Origin: Brachionus plicatilis
Lineage: Eukaryota > Rotifera > Eurotatoria > Ploima > Brachionidae
Assembly (NCBI GenBank): GCA_010279815.1
Contig: QEOQ01000253.1
Location: 811,978-875,977, forward strand
Direction: 5' to 3'
DNA: 64,000 nt
The notes under the pieces: model-generated
What the model was told of the DNA's origin: nothing
The model's input: only the letters and a program-made list of their open reading frames with translations
The model's database searches: none
Position numbers and translations under genes: made by a program
Shown here: positions 35,242-47,653 of the stretch, one piece after another
Layout of the letters: every line of letters begins with the position of its first letter
How positions within the stretch are numbered: position 1 is the first letter of the stretch

Positions 35242-36646
35242 TTTTAAATAGATTTGATTCGGCTTTATATTCCTTACCAATATCTAACCAAAATGGTGGG
35301 ACGGAATTACCTCTATTTTTAAAATTTTCAAATTGTCAACAACTCTATTCAACAAATAATTATTTTGTAACCATTCTTGGTGAACTGCTTTTCAAAATAA
35401 TGCTTGTTTATGCAAACGTTACGCGCTGGTCGATTGACTTTAATGGTGCTAATCAGTTTATTCAGGTTGTGCTAGTCCACCCTACTTAGTCCAGTACTTG
35501 AAGTACTCAATTAAAGCGCCTCTCTCTCTATTTTCCTTTAGTATCGTCAAGCAAATTAAAAACAAATTTCAAATTCGAATCTGAACAAAAAATTAAGAAT
35601 TTAGATAAAAAAATTAATTCGATTTACTAAATTTATTTGATTAATTGAAAATTGAAAATTGAATTTTAATTTTTCATATCTTTCGAAATCAAAATTGGAT
35701 AATTTTCATAGTCTATCTTACAAAAATGAAAAGAAATATTTTTCTTAGAAATATTTTTATTTTTCTTATATTTTCCTTTATTCCCAACATGCTTTCAATT
35801 TGGTTTATATGCTTAAAATATGCTAAATATGCATAAAAAAACGAAACAATCAGACTTGTATAAAAGTCGGGAAAAAAGAGTCTGAACAAGTCCAAAACAA
35901 ATTTTTACTTAAAAATGACAAGTTTCAGAAATTAAAAAAATCATTTTTAAAAATTATTATTCGGTGAATTATTGTTTTTTATTTTTTACTTAAAAAATTA
36001 TAAAAAAGAATAGAAACAAATAAAAAAAACTTGAAAAACTTTTTTTCTATAAGTTTAAAATAAGATTCGAGATCACGACATTGTGCAACTTTCAAAGTTG
36101 CATCAGCTATCAAGGTCTGTGAAACTCTGAAAATTTAGCAGAAATTAGATTTCAATGTATTCAAGCGCAGTGCATTTTGCAGAGATTTTGCACATCATTA
36201 CCAGGCTTTGACAGTTGATGCAACTTTGAATGTTGCAACATGTTGCATTTACATAACTAATTTAAAATTTTTAGTAAAAAAGTTATTCTATTTTTTATCA
36301 ATTGTTCTGTTCTTTTCTACTAAAATTCACAAAACCTTAAAATATCATGTTTCAATTTTTACATTGAAAAATAAATTTAGACAAGTAATTTTATTTTTTC
36401 TTGACTAAAAATTTTTGAATTTTTATTTTTTACATTTTTTTTAATTCTTTTTTTAAAACAAGTCAAAATCTTTACTTTCTAAAAGTGTTGTGATTCGTAC
36501 AAGCGGTACTTAACCGGCCAAAATTTTCAGAAACCGAGACCTTGTCCGTATTAGCCGGACAACTTTATAGCAGGTATTCAAAAAAATTCAAAAACAAATT
36601 GAACAAAAATTCTTCCTTTTTTGAGGAATTAAAATTAAAGTTAATA
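35242..36646. repeat. Large palindrome B, right arm (1405 nt)
   Basis: Inverted copy of 32883-34287 with equal length, so indels are absent or balanced. It ends GTTAATA at 36646, directly next to a small inverted-repeat element. Confidence 0.9.
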
Positions 36647-36875
36647 AAGTATACTTAAAAAATACTGCAACAATGTACAACATACTTTGTTGCACCTTTT
36701 TTTGCCTACAATAAAACCATTATTTTCTTTTTTTTTAGTTGATTAAACCAAAAATTAATTAAAATCGTATTAATGTTATTTTTTCTCTTATTAAAACATG
36801 AGAAAAATTATTTTTAGTAAAAAAGGTGCAACAAAGTATGTTGCACATTGTTGCAGTATATTTTTAAGTATACTT
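36647..36875. mobile_element. 229-nt foldback MITE with AAGTATACTT ends
   Basis: Both ends read AAGTATACTT. The inverted arms (about 60 nt each) carry GTGCAACAAAGTATGTTGCA-like sequence. It is flanked by TTAATA on the left and TATTAA on the right. Outside it, 36590-36646 and 36876-36935 are also inverted copies of each other, so the element sits at the centre of a further small palindrome. Confidence 0.7.
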
Positions 36876-36935
36876 TATTAACTTCAATTTTAATTCATCA
36901 AAGAAGCAAGAATTTTTGTTCAATTTGTATTTGAA

Positions 36936-38291
36936 TTTCACAATGCCTTGATAGCAGGCGGTCTGATTTTTTACCGCCAAAAAATACGGTAAAAAAAAAG
37001 GAAGGTCAAATAATCCTCCGACTTTTTGGCGGGCGGTCATTTGGCCAATCAGCTTGACGGTCAAAATCTTGGACCGCCAAAAAATACGGTCCTTTTTTTG
37101 TATAGAATCCTTAAACTTAATAAAATTTCTTAGGAAAAAGAAGAAGTATTCCTTGAAAAAAGCTTTTTTTTTTCAAAAAAATTAATATTTTTATCTTTAT
37201 TTTTACAAAATTTAAAAATTTTTGGTCATAAAATTTCACGATTTAAGTGGCCGCCCGCCAAAAATTTGTCCCTATTTAAACTGATACTTAGCTATTTAAA
37301 TAATATTCGAAGATTTTTTAATTGCAGTTTTTAGATAGACTAAATTATAAAAATTGTTTTTTGTTGTAAAATTTTCTTCTGTATAAAATATTTAGTTATC
37401 AAACACTAAAATATTTTTTTATAAACACACTAATTGGCGTTAAATGAATTAAAATAAAATAAAAATATGTTGAATAAATAATTATATATCTTAAAATTAT
37501 AATAAAGATTGGGAAAAAATTACTTAATATGGAAAATCTTGAAAATTTCGAAGAAGATTATATTAGATTTAAATCGATTTTTTCTTTTTAATTAGCTTCT
37601 AAGGAAATTATTTTTTAACTTGAATGAAATATTTTTGTAAATTTCGCTTTTTGATTTTGAATAAAAAATAAAATATTTTCCAAAATTTACCAACAAAATC
37701 AAATATTATAATGTCATGGTATTTATTATTTCCAATTAATTTTTTCATCAGAAATAATTAAATTTAAATTTTTTTCCACTTAAAAAAGAAATTATGCGTT
37801 TAGAATTTCCATCTTTATGAATTTTTTCAGTTAAAATTTTGAGTTTTAAATTTCAATTTATAAATTTATATCTGAGAACAATCAGAATGCATTTCTATGG
37901 ATTAACTAGGTAATAATATAAAAAATGTATCCCAATAAAAGCCAGCATTACTGTTAAAAAAATAACTATTTTCTATCTAAATTCATTTATTGATTTCTAA
38001 AACAAAATTATAAATTCATTTAAATTTACAGAAATTACTTAATTTCTATGCATCATTTCTTCAATTTTTATATTTATAGTGTTTAACAAAAAGTATCTTT
38101 ATTAAAGTTTTAGTCTGAAATTATTACTCTTTTGATTTCTAAAAGCAATAATCATTTTTTCGTTAACTTTGTTCAGTTATTTTTTAATTTTAGAATAAAA
38201 TATATTAAATTTGGTTTAATTTAAATTTTTTTTTTCAAAAATTGGATGGAATTTTTGTCCTAATGATCATTTTATATCAAAGAGAAGTAAA
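36936..38291. other. Intergenic upstream of galactosyltransferase gene
   Basis: Contains a GC-richer patch (about 36950-37100, and GTGGCCGCCCGCC at 37250) with repeated CCGCCAAAAAATACGG words, probably a degraded MITE. The rest is AT-rich and unremarkable, ending in the leader of the next gene. Confidence 0.45.
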
Positions 38292-39488
38292 ATGGGAAGA
38301 ATTAAATTAATATTTTGGTTTTCATTGGGTCTAACACTAGTAAATTTTTGGGTCATATATAACTATGTATTCTCCTCGTTCACTTCAAATCCCTCTCAGT
38401 CAATCGAAAAATGCCAACCTGTCTCAACGCCTAAAAAATCATCAAAAGAAATCCAATTGAATTTTAATATAATGGATATATATCGAATAGATGTTTCATG
38501 TGATTATATAATTCGGGACCTCGGCTCAAAAATCAGCAACGAATTTGTAAATAAAAACAAGAAATGTTCGGCCTCTTCACTGAACTTGGATTTTAATACA
38601 AAAATCCAAAATTCACTTTTAAACCAAAAAAATGATTCTTATATTCCATTTTTAAATAAATCGGTCCCATTCGATCCTTTTGATGATAATACTCAGCCTG
38701 AAGTGCTCAATAATTTGCAATTAGGTGGACTTTGGAAGCCGAAATTACACCCAGATAAAGAGTGTAAATTGGACGATTTGGATCACGTGGTGTTTGTAGT
38801 GCCTTTCAGTCGTTCTCGTTACGACAATCTAAAGCTTTTTTTAATAAATATGCATTCATATCTCCAAAGCTATCAATATTCATTTAGCTATAGAATTTTA
38901 GTTGTTGAACAAATCGACATGGATTCCAAATTTAACAAAGGTCGACTGATCAATTCGGCAGTAAAACATTTAATTGAAAGCAAAGAAAATGCGGATTGTA
39001 TAGTAATACATGATGTTGACTTGGTACCATCCGCTGGTGGAAACAAGCTTGGAGAAAGGGGAGATTATAGGTGCCGTAAAATGCCGTGGCATTTGTCAAG
39101 AAAAGTTTTTAATCTAAAAATGAATCATGAACGAATTTATAATCAATTTCTAACTGGTGGTATTTTGAGCCTTAGACTGGATCATTTTGTTAGAGTTAAT
39201 GGATTTTCTAATGAGTATTTCGGATGGGGTGCTGAAGACGATGACTTTCAGATTAGAATGTTCAACACAAAACTTTGCATACTGAGGCCTGATTTAGGAG
39301 AAAAAGCTAGCTTTATGATGTTACCTCATGATTCTTCCAAAGCAAGTAATTCGAGATTTTCTTACCTCAGCAATGCTTTGAGCCGTCAAAAAGAAGACGG
39401 TTTATCTAACATTATTCATCTAGCTGAAATTAAATCACTTAAATATTTTAAATCATTTACTCATTTACAAGTATTGGTAAAAAAATAA
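38292..39488 (+). CDS. Beta-1,4-galactosyltransferase-family (GT7) type II Golgi enzyme
   Basis: Transfers Gal or GalNAc from UDP-sugar to glycan acceptors in the Golgi (family role). Single exon, 398 residues. A short cytoplasmic tail (MGRIK) is followed by a membrane anchor of about 20 residues and a stem rich in Ser, Lys and Asn to residue 150. Catalytic domain: HVVFVVPFSRSRYDNL, FNKGRLINSA, the metal-binding HDVDLVP (residues 240-246), GGILSLRLDHFVRVNGFSN, then GWGAEDDDF (from residue 311 in FGWGAEDDDF). These are the GT7 landmarks in the right order. The pattern resembles B4GALT1-6 and nematode BRE-4 more than B4GALT7. Sugar specificity cannot be fixed. It is intronless, unlike most neighbours. 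Confidence 0.88.
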   Translation: MGRIKLIFWFSLGLTLVNFWVIYNYVFSSFTSNPSQSIEKCQPVSTPKKSSKEIQLNFNIMDIYRIDVSCDYIIRDLGSKISNEFVNKNKKCSASSLNLDFNTKIQNSLLNQKNDSYIPFLNKSVPFDPFDDNTQPEVLNNLQLGGLWKPKLHPDKECKLDDLDHVVFVVPFSRSRYDNLKLFLINMHSYLQSYQYSFSYRILVVEQIDMDSKFNKGRLINSAVKHLIESKENADCIVIHDVDLVPSAGGNKLGERGDYRCRKMPWHLSRKVFNLKMNHERIYNQFLTGGILSLRLDHFVRVNGFSNEYFGWGAEDDDFQIRMFNTKLCILRPDLGEKASFMMLPHDSSKASNSRFSYLSNALSRQKEDGLSNIIHLAEIKSLKYFKSFTHLQVLVKK

Positions 39489-40053
39489 ATCGATAATTTA
39501 ATTATTTTGTTTTTTTATTTATTTTTAGTTATTTAAACTTTTTAAATTAGTTTGAATTGTGAATTATAATATTTTTAAAAATAAATCAAACTCAAAGGTA
39601 ATTTTTTTAAGAATTACTAAGGAAAAAGAAAATTTTTACCTCGAAAATTGACATAGAAAAAAGAACAAATAAAAAAGTTTTGAAAAATCTCACATAATAA
39701 TTAATTTGAAATTTTTTTTAAAAAAAATTTGGTTCTTTAATTAATTTAATTAGCAGAGCTAATATTATTTTTTATTATTTTGAATATATATTTTTTTAGT
39801 CAAAAATTCCTTTATTGCTAATTATGTTTTTTTCTGAATGAGCTAGTTCTAAATACAGATACTAAATAAATTAAATTTTAGTTTTTTACTAGTATCTTCA
39901 TTACCGTATCCCTTTGTTTAGCGACGCATGCTTTAATACCATGAGTAGGATATTTGGTGCATGGTCTAACATAGACCTCACAATGTTAAATTTTTTATTT
40001 TATAAGTCCTATGGGTCACAAAGTCGATACATATTAAAAACGTAGCGTTTATA
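39489..40053. other. Intergenic downstream of galactosyltransferase gene
   Basis: AT-rich 3' flank with an AATAAA-containing stretch near 39580. No gene seen. Confidence 0.45.
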
Positions 40054-40430
40054 TGGCTTTCTAACTGAACCATTCATGTTGTAAACAACTGGCGTACTAA
40101 CACTTGTTGAAGTATTTTGTATATTTTGTTGTATTGGTCTATCTTGCAATGGCAAACGTTGAACGGTGTGACCCTGCTGTGTACCGACAACAATGGGAAT
40201 ATTATTATTCTGACTATATATTGGTGGATCGTTTCGAACCATCATTATATCTAATGGGATTTGTGCTGATGATATACACTGGGAAATATTTGGTGTAAAA
40301 TATACAAAATACTTCAACAAGTGTTAGTACGCCAGTTGTTTACAACAAGAATGGTTCAGTTAGAAAGCCACTAGGAAGAAAGAAAGGTTCTACGAATAAA
40401 TCGAAAAAGTAATTTTTTTTAAAATTTTTT
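40054..40430. mobile_element. Transposon protein C-terminus with fold-back arms
   Basis: A 74-nt inverted repeat (40054-40127 and 40297-40370, one obvious mismatch) flanks about 170 nt. Read outward from the right arm, the plus strand encodes NTSTSVSTPVVYNKNGSVRK followed by PLGRKKGSTNKSKK and a stop near 40411. This is a basic AT-hook-like tail similar to tails of MULE/FLYWCH proteins. The left arm encodes the same residues on the minus strand. It looks like an inverted duplication of the 3' end of a transposon gene. Confidence 0.6.
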
Positions 40431-41889
40431 TATTCTCTTTTTTGTCTTAAATTTTTAAATTTAAATGCCGGGTCAATAATTAAAATTAAACTTTTTATTA
40501 TAATTAATATTTTTTTTTTACCATAACTCTATCGTTGCATCTATAAAAAAAAACTCAATCAATATTTTTTATATTAAATTTTTTTTAAGTTTAAAACCCC
40601 GGGTCTCTAATAAAGACTTTTTTTGAAGCTCTGCTTTTCTATTTGAATTTCTATTATAAACGCTTTAATAATTCAAAATTCTTTAATAAAAAATTTAAAT
40701 CTAATAGAAATTTTTTAAATAGCATTTTTAAATATAATTTATTTTATTACTTAGCATCTAATAAAATCGACTGATAACTTGTGAAATCAAATAGAAAGTT
40801 TCAACACGTTATATTACTGTCATATCTTAAAATTCATTCATTTACAGTACTTCTACAATTAGTGGATTTTTGGTAATTTTTAAATTTTAAAAAAAGTCGA
40901 AATTTACGTTAATTAACTTAAGTTTACTTTTTTCATTAAAGCTACTTATAAAATATATAAAAAATAAATTTTTCAAGTTCTTTTACCAGAATTAACACAA
41001 AATTAATGATATTTTAGTCCCTTTTAGTTTTACGATAAAATTAGTAATTTTATGAAATTTTCAAGATTTTTATATTAGTAATTTCAATTATATTATCTTA
41101 ATTTCTAAAATGTACATATATTTAACAAGTCTTTGAGCATGAGACTGCTCCATATGTTATTTTCAATTTTAAAAAAATATACCTAAGTTTTTTAATTTAA
41201 AGAATTTTTGTTTTATATTAAATCTTAATCCATCCGATAAAGAAACTTGAATCTTTATTGACAAAAGAAGACTTTTTATAGACGATTATTTGAAATTAAA
41301 CCTTTATCGACTTCTAAGGTTATATTGTCTTTTATAAAGTTTATAATACATTTGATTGAAGGCTCTAAAAATTGGTAACAAAATGAGTAATACTTATTTT
41401 GCAAAACATTGTGGAAACTATTGAGATAAAAAACATTTTTCTTAACTTAACTAATACTAAAAGTTAACTAACTTATAAATTAAAATCTCATATCTATGTA
41501 TCTAAATAATGGCCAAAAAATACATTTAAATTAACTAAAAGAAATTAATGATATTTTTAGCTTTAAATTATTTATTAATTGTACTCATGGAATTCAGAAT
41601 TTTAAGTTTTTAATATGAATTTTTAATGAGTCTTAGTTAGATTTCCTTTGAAGATTGATTTAAAATTTGAAACTAAAATTCGGTCAAAATTAATATTTTC
41701 CTGAAATTTTAACTTAAAATTAAGACAAAAATTTAGCAATAATAAAAAACTATAAACATTGAAAAAACTCGGTCAAAATTATTAAAACTTATTCTTTGGG
41801 AAAATGGAAAAATTTTTTAAAAATCTAACTGACAAATGCCCCATGATGGCAATTTAAATTACTATATTTTAGAGAACTCGAATCATAAT
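40431..41889. other. Intergenic upstream of WDR24
   Basis: AT-rich. Around 40852 TACAGTACT followed by AAATTTACGTT resembles the terminus and sub-terminal repeats of the Tc1/mariner element at 21112, so another fossil end is possible. No gene seen. It should contain the WDR24 promoter and 5' UTR. Confidence 0.4.
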
Positions 41890-44800
41890 ATGAACACAAC
41901 GTTTTCGCATTTGGTAAATTTCAGCGTCCAAAGTCTGGCCTTAAATAAAGATGGCAACAAATTGATTGCTGCTGGGATATCAGGTATCACCATTTCTTAA
42001 AAAATAAATAAATAAAATTTAAAAATAAATTTTTAAGACTGGGAGCTATTCACAATCGAAGAGGATCGATTTGTTTCAAATTTTATCCTAAATCCACGCT
42101 TAGTAAATCATAGAATCGTGGATATCGGTTGGTCAAGATTGGATCAGAGACTGGCTGCATCATGTGGCTCTAATGGCATTATACAAAAATTAATCGTTAC
42201 TCCATCTGAGCTAAGATTGGAAAATACATACAAATTTCATGACTTGACAGTGAGCAAAATTCATTTTCATCCATCTGAGCAAAATTTACTAATTAGCGGG
42301 GGCCAAGACGGAAATATAAAATTAATTGATTTTAGAGTTCCTCTTTCAAACGCTGAAGTCTTGTCTACTTTCAAGCATCATCATGAAGACAAAGTCACAG
42401 ATTTACAATTTAATCCTCATTTGAGCAATCAATTTGCCAGTGGTTCAGAATCGGGATTTATTTATGTAAAAAAAATGCATGCAAAAATGAAAAATTGTTT
42501 CTAATTTTTTGTAGATATGGGATAGAAGAAATCCGAGTGAGCCGGAAAAAAGATACAGTTTATTTAGGAATATATCTCATTTGGACTGGCACCCAGAAGA
42601 AACAAATTGGCTGGCTGTTTCAAGAGTAGACCGCCTAATATCAGTATTTCAATTTTTTTAATATCAAATTGTAAATTTTAATTTTTTCAAAATTTTTAGA
42701 TTTTAGATGTTTCTAACGAAAGAGTAAGTGTTCTTAATTCGTTGACAAATCCGGAAAGTATATCGAATATAAAATGGAGACCCAGTCGAAGAATGCAAAT
42801 TGGAGCTTGCATGTCAGGTTCCAACTATCACCTTAGGTATTTATATGTTTGGGATTTGACTCGTCCTTATGTACCCTATGCTTCGTTTGACTCAGTGATC
42901 AACAAGGCTAACAGTGAGAAGAATTAAATCAAAAAACCACAAATAACTTAAAAATAATTTCAGATTTTTTGTGGAGAAGTTCGGATTGTATTATTGCCTC
43001 AGCTAAAGCCGAATTGGTAAACGGAGCTGTTCAAAGTACAATATACAATGCATTTATGTGTGAAACATTAAAACCAGCTGACTATGTGACTCTTGTTTCT
43101 GTTGAAATGGACAAAAATGGTTCATTAGCGTTCGCAAATGGAATTGGAAATGAAAAAAACAATGAAGGTAAGATAATTTTATATGATTGCCAAGAATAAC
43201 TTTTTGATCAAATTTTCTAAAAGCAATAGAAGTAGACATATCAACTGTTCTGTCATATTATCCAAATAGCGAAAAATTTCAAATAACCAGAAGCGAGCTT
43301 TTCTTTTTGGATGATCCCGTACATAATTAAAAATCATTTTTGATAAAATTTTTCAATTTAGTTCTAGGCTACACGGACCGATTGGTTTCGTCATGCAGCA
43401 ATCAATTACAGATTTAATGGTGGATCTTTCGAAGAACTGTGCGATCATAACGCACAGGTTGCTCTAGATTGCAAAAGAATAGATGTATTAGAATTAGGAA
43501 AATAATATTCATTTTATAATTTTTTTTTATTTTAGGATTATAAAAATTGGATGATTTTGAAAACTTTGTACAAAGAGAGTGATAAATTCGATATTAAGGA
43601 AGAAAATAGTAGTAAATCAACTTCCAGCTTGGGCAATTCAAAACACCTTCACTCGATCAACAAAATAAATTCAAGTAAAAAGAAAAACATTTATCATTTT
43701 TATTCTTTTAAAAAGGATCAAAAGTCTCTGAGCCTTTGAGTTTTATTTATTTTAAGTCATAAGCCAAAGCCGAACATGTCTAGATAGAACAAAGAGCTGA
43801 AACTTGATTTAAGAATTTTTTTTCATTTATCTTATTTCTATAGATGAGGTCGACTGGCCATAAATTAAACAAAATCTGAAAAATCGTGTTAAATTTTAAA
43901 CTGGTTTTAAAAGCTTTGATTTCTAAACAATTCATAGCTTGGGTTGTGCTTAACAAATTTTACTTGTAAAAGTATTTCTCAAATTTTGTAATTAAATCAA
44001 GAAAACAAGAATTTCAGAAAAATTCAATTTACTTGATCAATTGGCCCTATATTTGTGGCAAAAAATAGGTCTGAATGTATTTTTTTTATTATTCTGAAAT
44101 TATTTTTGTGTATTCTATTTTGTTAAACAATTTCGGCAACTTGAAGTTCATGATCATGATCAAATGATCAAAATTTAATAGATTAGAATTTTAATAAAAG
44201 TGATCAAATTTGCTTTTTTAATATTATTTAAATTAAACATAAGTTTTAATTGAAAAAGAAACAATTTTTTTTTTCTAATCGATCTTTAATTGATTTTTCT
44301 AAAATCTTTAATTTAAAAAGTTTAAAGACACATTTAAAATCTATATTAAGGAATCCAAATTATGGCTTCAAATAATATTTTAATACAAATTTAAAATATA
44401 TTACGACGAAACAAAGTTAAATTTTGTATTGCAAAATTTCAAAATATTTAATTAGGATTTTAATTTACTTTAGATAAAAATTCATATAATTTTAGATTAA
44501 ACAAATCATGTTTAATAAAGTTTAGTCATTTATTATTAAAAAATTGTTAAAAAATAACTTTTTGCTTACATCAAAAACCAAAAATTTTGATTTGAAATTT
44601 ACATTTGATCATGAATTTCAATTTGCCAACAATTTCCTATGCTTAATAGTAAAAGATAGCTGCCTTATAAATTTTAATTAAGAATTTTTAAAATTTGTTT
44701 AAGTTATCAAATGATCTTACATTTTGATCCAAGTACATTTTCCAGAGAAAATTTGTTTCAATGCTTTATACTTTTAAAATTGATATTTAGGGTTGTTATA

Positions 44801-47653
44801 CAATTCATTGTTCACTTAAGTCTGAAAATTAGGATTATTGTATCAAATTTTAGACCAAGATCAATTTACCTGTTTTTATTATAGAAAAGTAATGAAACAT
44901 GATTTTTCAACGAAAATTTTATTTTTTTGTAAGGCCATTGTCCAAGTTTACCAAAAAATTAAAAAAAATTCAATAAATGTTTTTACAGTTTTGTAAATTT
45001 ATGTAAAAAAGAATAGCACAAAAAGATAAAAATATAACACTGGAAATCCAGCTAAAGAGCTTGATTGAGGAAATTAAGAAGCTCAATAATCAATAATGGT
45101 TAATCTTAGGAAATTTGAATTGAATCAAAATTTGAATTTTTTTGAATTATTATTGAACCTATTTCTGATTTTTTCGGCATTCTTTTTATAATTTCACTTA
45201 AAAAATTTAATTTAAAAAATGTTGCTTCTCTTGATCTAAACAAGTAAATAAGATATAAATTTTTTACTAAGTTTACATTTTAAAATTTAAAATTTTTTCA
45301 AAATATTTAAATTAATTTTTTTTAAATAATAATTTAAAAGATGATAATAACTCGACAATTCAAATTCCGATCTCACAAGTAACAGCAATAGCCAATGCTA
45401 CTTCTTCATCAAATGACTCAGATGTCGATTCATCTTCATCGGGTGAGATAGCCTCTGGTACAAAGACCAATATTATATTACTGAGTTTAGTATTTTTAAC
45501 CATTTAAATGAAGGTGATAGTCCGATCATAGAATCAAACGGTAATCCCATATTGGTAAATTTGGATCCAAATATCAATTCAAACAATCTAAAATTAAAAG
45601 AAGATGGAGACAACTTAAACAATTTCCACCACACAGACAGTTTTTTTGCAAGCACTAATAACGAATTGGATCATCATGATATCCAAGAGAATAATAATTT
45701 GCTCAATAATAGCTATTTAACAAAATTTGAAGATGAAGATGAGTATTCAATGCACACAAAAGACAATGGCGAGTTTCAAAATTTGGGTGATTTGATCGGC
45801 TTTTTGACAAAAAATGAACGAGAAGCTGATTTTGCGGATAATGATGATCAACATCTTAACACATATCCAAGCAACTTTAAAAGCCAATCTGACTTAACCA
45901 TGTCTTTGGTTCAATCAGCTAAATTTTTAGACAATAAAGATCACAAATCTAATTTGAATGCAAACAATACTAGCAGTGATTTAGAAATTAATAAGTAAAG
46001 CTCAAAATTTTAATTTAATCAAAGCTATTTTATCATTAATTTCTAAAAGAATTGCTGACTTAAATACGCAATTTCAAATTCACTTTGATCTCGAAAATGC
46101 ACTAAAAATTAATTTTGATGAGAGATTTTGTGACCTTTTGTTTTCTTATGTTAACGAAAAGGTAAATACAAAAAAATTCAATTTTGTCTTTTCTCTTTGT
46201 ACATTTATTATGATCTCTTAAGAACGACTTGGTTACGGCAATATATATGTATTTAATTGCCACACAGCATAATAAAATTGATAAAGAAAAAATCGACTCA
46301 TTATATCTAGATGAATGGTTTATTCAATATATAGGTAAGATAATTTCTTTATTTAATTTATTTAAAAATATGCAAGCGTATATTTTGACAATTTTTTAAA
46401 TTTAGGCTACGTTTAGGAAATGATAAAAAAAAATAAAAAAATAATTTTTTCCTTTACTTTTAATAATTATGTTCAATCTAGTAAATTAAGAAAAAATACC
46501 TAGTGTTTTTCAGGAAATTTGATGAAGCTCACAATAAGATAAATCAAATTAAAAAAAAAACAAGAAGTAAACTTTTAGAGTTTTTAAAGATGCAGTTCAT
46601 TTTCTTGGACAAAGATTTGAATGGGAATAATTCGAATAATTCTTGGTAAAACAAGTGAAGCTGATTTATCTTATTTTTCGTCTTTTTTTAATATTTTATC
46701 AAAAAAATGCATATTTTGTAAAATAATAAATCTTTTATTTTATGTTAGCCTACTTTATATATCACAAACGACTTCATTAAAATTTTAAATGCATTTTAAA
46801 CGCATATTAAACTTTAAAAATGTATTACGAAAATAAAAAAATTTTAAAATATATAATTGGATATAATTATTCTACGTTGATACCTCAACTTTTGGAAGAT
46901 ATTTGAAAAAAAATTTCAAAAAATAATCATTAGGGTCAGCATTATTTTATGATAAACTTAATTTAGGCTTAAATCGAATAAAATATTAAGAAAAATAAAG
47001 GTAGAAATATTATTGAATTTAAATATATTCAGTCTATGATTCGAATATTTTCTAATTAAAACTTCTTTCTAATATTAATCTTAAAAGAGTGTTAATAAAA
47101 AAATAATTAATAATAAAATTTTTGTTTTATGTACGAAATTTATAATTAATCTGAATGATAAAATTAAATTTAAAAAATTTTCTCTATAAAAATCCTAGTT
47201 AAAATTATTTCTAAGAATCAAAAGTTAATACAAAATTTTTTAAGACCTATTGGCAAAATATGAATTATGGAACCAGAGAATTGAAATTTTAAAAACAAAT
47301 CAAACAGAATTTTTACGCAATCAAGCTCAAAAAGCTCATAGTTACACTACAATGTGTGCATCATGTAAAATAACAATAAAGCCCGGTACTCAAATATGTA
47401 AGGATTGTAAAAAAAATGCATTCTTATGTTCCTATTGGTAAATGAAAAAAAAAGAGTTTTTTAAGTTTAATAATTATTAAATCGTAGCCATTTGCCAGTA
47501 AAACGTTTGTACGCATGGTGCAATGCTTGCTGTCACGGAGGACACTTGAGTCACATGATGAAATGGTTCGAAGCAAATAGAAAATGCCCTACTGGTTGTG
47601 GATGTACTTGTAGTCCTAATTATATAAACATGGAACAAAATACCTCTAATTGA
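41890..47653 (+). CDS. WDR24: WDR24, GATOR2 complex subunit
   Basis: Part of GATOR2, which relays amino-acid sufficiency to mTORC1 at the lysosome. Fourteen exons join in phase: 41890-41983, 42038-42465, 42515-42643, 42700-42913, 42964-43167, 43224-43318, 43368-43484, 43536-43674, 45341-45457, 45514-45994, 46050-46161, 46223-46334, 47245-47437, 47488-47653. They give 866 residues, slightly longer than human. The N-terminal WD40 propeller shows IHFHPSEQNLLISGGQDGNI, FNPHLSNQFASGSESG, LDWHPEE and YVWDLTRPYVPYASF. The NGGSFEELCDHNAQVA segment precedes an acidic Asn-rich linker. The C-terminal zinc/RING-like domain (MCASCKI, CKDC, CSYCHLPVKRLYAWC, CCHGGHLSHMMKWF, CPTGCGCTC) is the clinching match. 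The Cys at CSY-C is created across an intron. The first ATG is chosen because the upstream frame has no other in-frame start; an additional 5' exon is possible. Confidence 0.92.
43675..45340 (+). other. WDR24 intron 8 (1.67 kb)
   Basis: Donor A|GTAAAAAG, acceptor AAAAG at 45340. AT-rich with no recognisable element. A few short TGATCA palindromes occur near 44150. Confidence 0.6.
46335..47244 (+). other. WDR24 intron 12 (0.9 kb)
   Basis: Splits the YI-G|DLLAKYELWN junction before the zinc domain. AT-rich, nothing recognised inside. Confidence 0.6.

Noticed and set aside
35220..35489. 89-codon frame crossing from the spacer into the right palindrome arm
   Set aside because: Crosses the palindrome boundary, has no recognised motif, and its mirror in the left arm is not open.
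33121..36408. Identical 66- and 60-codon frames in the two arms of palindrome B
   Set aside because: They are identical because the arms are inverted copies; AT-rich translations with no family resemblance and no flanking splice logic.
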